24,000 nt of DNA, from NCBI GenBank assembly GCA_964502465.1, contig CAZCWX010000067.1, forward strand, positions 1-24,000, in the 5' to 3' direction. The stretch's first letter is position 1. Each line of letters opens with the position of its first letter. Under the pieces are notes generated by a model. The model was not told the origin of the DNA and did not search any database. It saw nothing but the letters and a program-made list of their open reading frames with translations. Positions 20,315 to 24,000 of this stretch are shown here, piece after piece. The DNA is from CAZCWX01 sp964502465. GTDB lineage: Bacteria > Desulfobacterota > Binatia > Bin18. The translations under genes and the position numbers were made by a program.

Positions 20315-22679
20315 CGCTACTCGTAGGCAACCATTCTGACCCTCCAGAGATGATCGAGTCGTTTCCCAAGGAACCGATCCCAGTCTGAATGTCTGAGATT
20401 GAGGTAAGATCGGGAAGGGGGCCTGGTCCAGGGAAGGGCTGTGGGTCAGAGGTCTCAACCAGCTGACAGGTGCAATCAGGACCTGGCAGATTCCCATCGG
20501 CGCAGCGTACCATCAAGCAGAGGTCATTTTGGGGAATGAAGCCTGGTGAGGTCTGGCCACAACCACAGTCCTCTCCGATGCTCATGGCAAGAAGCCCATC
20601 TGTACAGAGCATCAGACCGCACGCCGCCGGCTGACGGGCTGGGTCGTTGTTCCCCAGGCAAGCTCCGAGGTCCCTCTCCTCCACAGGAGCCTGGTCAGGG
20701 TGCCAGTTCGAGACGATATCAAGCCGCCGAGTGAGGTTCTCGTCCTTATTTCCCAGACCAAGCGCCGTCGTAAAAGCATTGAGTAAATCCTCCGTGCAGG
20801 CCTTGGCCGCGCTGATCTGCTGGCCAAGGCCGGTACAATCGTTTGAGCAGGCCCCAGGATCAACACAGTCTGATCCTGCTCCCTTCGGTTGGTGAACACG
20901 CGGATCTTGCTTAGCCTCTGCATCGAGCTGTCTGATCAGTTCCTTTGCTGTATCGAAAAACCGCTTGCTTTTCGCTTCTTGTCCTATACGGTCGGTCACA
21001 CTGACAGGCTCATGATGGCGATGGGGGGATTTAATCCCCAGGTGAGGGTCGGCATTCCCGCTTGTGGGGGGATTCTGATTGTTCTGATTGTTAGCATTGT
21101 TCTGGTTGTTCTGTTGTTTATTCTGCTGAGTATTTTGCTGCTGGTTATTTTGTTGGCTGTTCTGTTGGTTATCCGGCTGGGTGCTCTGAGGGGTGCCTGA
21201 TCCCGCAGGATCCGCAAGTCCACATTTGATGCCCATAGGCACGCCTTGGAGTTGCGAGCCGATTTGCGGGGGATCGCCTCCGCCAACCGCTTCGACCATA
21301 CAGGCGGCGTAGGTGTCAAACGGATTGGTGTTCGCATTCGAGAGGTCTTCAAAACATTCATCCAAGTTGAAATTCACTCCTTGCAGATCCATATGTGAAC
21401 CGCGACAGAGGCTTCCCATCTGGTCAAAATCGCTCTCGCTCAGCCGTGACCAAGTAGAGCGCAACCGAGAACGCTCATCCGCTGAAAGGCGCGTGCCACC
21501 CTGTGTTGCAACTGTGAGTCCTGACGTTCCACAGTTTCCAGAGGTGACAGCAGTTGAACTTCCGAGGCTGCTGCTGCAAGGCGTTGTCGACTGGGGCTCC
21601 TCACACGTATGTGTCGGGCAGGTGTACCGTTCCTCACCGTTAAGAAACCGCGTCCCAATAGAGAGCATCCCTGCCAGTGCGCAATCCCCGAGTCCAAGCG
21701 CACGTGGGTCACGGATCGAGTTGAGGAACGTCTCGAAATCCACACAATCTGGACCAAGGTAACCTTGGGTACAGTTGGGAAAACCAACCAAAATTCCTTG
21801 GCGGCGATCCCAGACAAGCAGTTCATCTGTCGCCCAACCTGCGCGTGTCACATCGTCTTGAAGAAGCTCACCGTATGTAGCAAACCACTGCCAGGCTCGC
21901 GAGGCTTCACCACGGTGTTTGCGTGCATCGAGGATCAGTACCTGAACTGGCGCCAGATGACGTGCAAAGGCTGGAATGATGGCTGTCAGACTACGCTTCG
22001 TCATGCGCTCAGACACGAGCTGAAAACCGTCTGCAACTGCTGTTTCGAATGCCGCAAGCTGATCGGCACCGAGACAAACCACCTGACGTGCAATCTTTTC
22101 CAGGGCAGCGAGCGTCTGCTCCGACTTCGCACCGAAGGGACTCGCAGCTGCGGCTCCATAGGCATACAGGAGCCGCTCTCCGACGATGTCGCCCTGACAG
22201 CCACGATCGGTTGTGAGTCCTGATACGACTGTGGCGAAGCGAGGTCCTAAGGAGCGACGAACCTCGATATGAAGGTTGAGCATTGCCAAGATCAAGGGCT
22301 CATTGATCAGCACAGCGCTCGTTTGGGTGCCTGGAATCGCTCCCCAGGCACGATTCAGGGCGGTCTCAAGATCCTCCTCAGCAGAGACATAGGTTCGCAG
22401 AGCATCTGCGAATTCTTCGAGCGAGCTGCTGTCCCAGACGGTGAGGAGCTTCGCCTGTGCAGCTTGGGCCACCTGATCGAGGTGGTCTATCTCCGGAATC
22501 ACAGGCTGCACAGCTTGTAAGACTCCCACCGGCGGCGTCGCTGTGGTTGTCCACGCTTTTACCTCAAGTGCAGCGGCTTGCACCGTAGGTTGGAGGAGAA
22601 AGATCGGCATGAGGGCGAGAACAAGGGAGAGCCTCCCTTTGAGAATGGTCCGTCCTCTGTGTGTGGTGTTGGTGAACAT
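20286..22679 (-). CDS. Large secreted cysteine-rich protein with Asn/Gln tract
   Basis: This 797-residue protein has a Sec signal peptide: basic residues (HRGRTILKGR), core LSLVLALMPIFLL and likely cleavage after TVQA at residue 35. Residues 40-310 look globular and mostly helical. A Cys-rich middle follows (about 300-490), with NCTQGYLGPDC and CPTHTCEEPQSTTPC. Residues about 497-545 are an Asn/Gln-rich tract, probably disordered. The last 200 residues again are rich in Cys, with two similar units: CTDGLLAMSIGEDCGC and CADGNLPGPDCTC, suggesting an internal duplication. Cys in even, paired positions fit disulfides formed outside the cytoplasm. A very strong ribosome site (AGGAGGT) precedes the ATG. 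I do not recognise a family; a surface or extracellular structural role is a guess. Confidence 0.85.
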   Translation of the reverse strand: MFTNTTHRGRTILKGRLSLVLALMPIFLLQPTVQAAALEVKAWTTTATPPVGVLQAVQPVIPEIDHLDQVAQAAQAKLLTVWDSSSLEEFADALRTYVSAEEDLETALNRAWGAIPGTQTSAVLINEPLILAMLNLHIEVRRSLGPRFATVVSGLTTDRGCQGDIVGERLLYAYGAAAASPFGAKSEQTLAALEKIARQVVCLGADQLAAFETAVADGFQLVSERMTKRSLTAIIPAFARHLAPVQVLILDARKHRGEASRAWQWFATYGELLQDDVTRAGWATDELLVWDRRQGILVGFPNCTQGYLGPDCVDFETFLNSIRDPRALGLGDCALAGMLSIGTRFLNGEERYTCPTHTCEEPQSTTPCSSSLGSSTAVTSGNCGTSGLTVATQGGTRLSADERSRLRSTWSRLSESDFDQMGSLCRGSHMDLQGVNFNLDECFEDLSNANTNPFDTYAACMVEAVGGGDPPQIGSQLQGVPMGIKCGLADPAGSGTPQSTQPDNQQNSQQNNQQQNTQQNKQQNNQNNANNQNNQNPPTSGNADPHLGIKSPHRHHEPVSVTDRIGQEAKSKRFFDTAKELIRQLDAEAKQDPRVHQPKGAGSDCVDPGACSNDCTGLGQQISAAKACTEDLLNAFTTALGLGNKDENLTRRLDIVSNWHPDQAPVEERDLGACLGNNDPARQPAACGLMLCTDGLLAMSIGEDCGCGQTSPGFIPQNDLCLMVRCADGNLPGPDCTCQLVETSDPQPFPGPGPLPDLTSISDIQTGIGSLGNDSIISGGSEWLPTSSGGLQPGRGF
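21060..21180 (-). repeat. Microsatellite-like tract coding Asn/Gln repeats
   Basis: On the plus strand this stretch repeats words such as TTGTTCTG and TTATTTTG; on the coding strand they are runs of AAC, AAT, CAA and CAG. The tract is about 120 bp and not an exact tandem array. It encodes the Asn/Gln-rich segment of the secreted protein. Confidence 0.7.
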
Positions 22680-22766
22680 GATGAACCTCCTGTCTCGAGG
22701 AGAATAAGCTTGCTATTGCCGGAAAAACGCTAGGGCTTTTTTCACTCAAGAGGCGTGAAAAAGGAC

Positions 22767-22779
22767 GGCACATTGTGCC
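22767..22779. promoter_or_regulatory. 13-bp palindrome upstream of the secreted-protein gene
   Basis: GGCACATTGTGCC has perfect six-base arms around one central base and lies about 90 bp before the ATG at 22679. The same spacer has TTTTTCAC (22738-22745) paired with GTGAAAAA (22755-22762). Either could be an operator or an RNA hairpin; no other gene is seen in 22680-22852. Confidence 0.35.
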
Positions 22780-22852
22780 TTTTGTCATGGACGGACTGGT
22801 CGAGGTGTGGACAGGCGTAAGAGCGAGAAAGAAGGCTCGGGTGAAATCCGTA

Positions 22853-23860
22853 TTATAGAGTCCACACGACTGGCTGGATGGGATCGCACATATACGAGCA
22901 GAATATGCCGGTTTTGATGTGGGTGCTCAGATAGTATCCGAGGGCTGGATGGTTTTGGCTAATCTTGTTGAGCGTTGCTTTAATCGCCTTTGTCACATTG
23001 AGCCGTGCCCGTTCTGCAACAGAGGCCGCCTTACGATCTCGACCATTCAATCCTAGGGCGGCGGATAATTCATTGGTGAGGAAATCAATCTCTGCTTGGA
23101 CTTTGGCACTGCGGTCTGGATCATGAAAGCATTCAGCCGTCTCGAGTTCTTCTCGCAATTCCTCTAGGCGATATCTGTAAGCGGCTTTGGCTTGTGCATC
23201 GAGCAACTCTCCGGCGTCTCTGAGGCTACTCACAGTCAGGTTTGGTTCAGCCTGTTGCTGCTCACTCAAAGTGAGAACATTAGTCGGAGAGGAAACGGCT
23301 CGCTGTTTGCCTATAGTGGTAGTCAACTCGACAGCATGGAATTCGCTGTCCGGGTAGCGCAAGAGGAGGGCGATATAGTGCAACCCTTTTGCATCTTTGA
23401 GCTGACAGATGGTGCCATGGTAAGTGAGGGTCCAATAATCGCCTTCCCGGCGGAAGATATTAGGGGCTGGGTATTGGGTGTTTGGGGTTAGGGGTTGGGT
23501 ATTGGGGGCTGGGCTAGCCCTCAGCTCCTGGATTCTCTCTTCCAGGCTTTTCATCCCTAGCTCCTGGGCAGTGTGAAGAGCCTGAACGAGAAGGTCGTGT
23601 GCTTTCTCTCGATCGCCAGGCTGAGCGCGGGTCAAGAGCAGGTAAGCATATTCATATTGTGTACGAGCGACAAAAGGCTTCGCTCCCATGTGTCTGTTCA
23701 TTGCTAGTGCATCCTCAAAGTGCTGAAGCGCTTCTTCCCAACGGCCCAAGGTTGTGGCCAAGAGACCAAGATTACGAGAGACAGAGCCGTTGCACGCAGC
23801 TGCGTCACCAACTATCACATTGTGTCCTTTCTGCTGGATAGAGACCCTCGATCGTGACAA
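22853..23860 (-). pseudogene. C-terminal remnant of a TPR-type ATPase/transcriptional regulator
   Basis: The 335-residue frame matches the C-terminal part of large multi-domain regulators (AAA/cyclase or kinase domain plus TPR array). TPR-like helices are at 30-105: ATTLGRWEEALQHFEDALAM and ARTQYEYAYLLLTRAQPGD. The terminal domain begins FRREGDYWTLTYHGTICQL, continues GELLDAQAKAAYRYRLEELR and RDRKAASVAERARLNVTKAI, and ends ALGYYLSTHIKTGIFCSYMC, all as in complete members. The N-terminal ATPase part is missing: upstream of about residue 13 the sequence no longer fits the family, the only start is TTG, and there is no ribosome site. A frameshift or insertion near 23820-23835 is likely. A short tandem repeat (23463-23514) encodes residues 116-132, between the TPR and terminal domains. 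Confidence 0.75.
23463..23514. repeat. Short tandem repeat (GGGTATTGGG/GGGTTGGG type)
   Basis: Units GGCTGGGTATTGGGTGTTTG, GGGTTAGGGGTTGGGTATTG and GGGGCTGGGCT follow one another. In the minus-strand frame they encode Pro-Asn-Thr-Gln repeats (PAPNTQPLTPNTQYPAPN). Such repeats are well known from cyanobacterial and other environmental genomes as intergenic or linker insertions. Confidence 0.75.
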
Positions 23861-23896
23861 AGCGGATCACGGCTTGAGAAAATGGAACGCAAGCCA

Positions 23897-24000
23897 TTAG
23901 GCGGCTTCGCGACGGCCAGCCGAAGTGGACGTGGTCTCAGCTCTGGGCGTGGGTCGCTGAGAGATGTGGTGACGGATCGCCGCAAGCGTAATCGCTCCCG
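23897..24000 (-). CDS. C-terminal end of an ORF entering from beyond the window
   Basis: In the minus strand a frame enters from the right edge and stops at TAA (23897-23899). The visible 33 residues include GAITLAAIRHHISQRPTPRA and end GRREAA. The part is too short to identify. Its position beside a truncated regulator would suit a transposase or a rearrangement product, but nothing here proves that. Confidence 0.3.
   Translation of the reverse strand, partial: GAITLAAIRHHISQRPTPRAETTSTSAGRREAA

Noticed and set aside
20889..21200. Plus-strand 103-residue frame with a very hydrophobic Ile/Val/Leu run
   Set aside because: It is the antisense of the Asn/Gln codon tract of the secreted protein; AAC/CAG codons read backwards give Val/Leu/Ile. 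No ribosome site.
22680..22852. Riboswitch (such as c-di-GMP type) upstream of the secreted-protein gene
   Set aside because: Only short hairpins are present; I could not lay out the conserved core of any riboswitch class.
1..24000. CRISPR array, rRNA or tRNA genes
   Set aside because: No regularly spaced direct repeats with unique spacers, no tRNA cloverleaf and no rRNA segments were noticed on either strand.

Overview
The window looks like chromosomal DNA of a Gram-negative bacterium of moderately high GC, from the deltaproteobacteria-like part of the tree (Desulfobacterota, Binatota and Tectomicrobia are candidates). Reasons: an RpoH sigma factor with the proteobacterial RpoH box, a stand-alone CinA-N protein, a MutS2-DUF309 pair, many palindromic GAAGNATCTC-type intergenic repeats, and small unknown proteins of a kind I associate with environmental deltaproteobacteria. 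Lineage is inferred from gene content only. No rRNA, tRNA or CRISPR array was seen.

Region 1 (1-4072, all minus strand) holds a compact operon: a type III polyketide synthase, an isoprenylcysteine-methyltransferase-like membrane enzyme, an FtsX/MacB-type permease and an ABC ATPase that runs off the left edge. The first three are joined by one-base stop/start overlaps. The likely role is to make, O-methylate and export an alkylpyrone or alkylresorcinol-type lipid. A metallophosphoesterase lies just upstream.

Region 2 (4232-6891) has a TrmJ-like tRNA 2'-O-methyltransferase with several small unknown proteins. Region 3 (7046-11050) is a transcription/proteostasis block: omega subunit (rpoZ) overlapping a CbpA-type J-protein, then rpoH, a CinA-N/MoCF protein, a small exported protein and a membrane-anchored SRPBCC protein. 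rpoH and the CinA-like gene each have a promoter-like box so close to the start codon that their mRNAs may be leaderless.

Region 4 (11148-17802) carries an unknown helical protein on the minus strand, a zinc alcohol dehydrogenase with an MFS transporter, and mutS2 translationally coupled to a DUF309 protein. Region 5 (18091-20115) is a divergent cytochrome P450 / TetR pair with a clear operator array and overlapping back-to-back promoters. Region 6 (20120-24000, minus strand) has a large secreted cysteine-rich protein with an Asn/Gln tract, then the C-terminal remnant of a TPR-type ATPase regulator next to an ORF entering from the right edge, suggesting a rearrangement there.

Three of the four tail-to-tail spacers contain copies of one palindromic dispersed repeat family. 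Short tandem repeats have entered the starts or middles of genes at both ends of the window.
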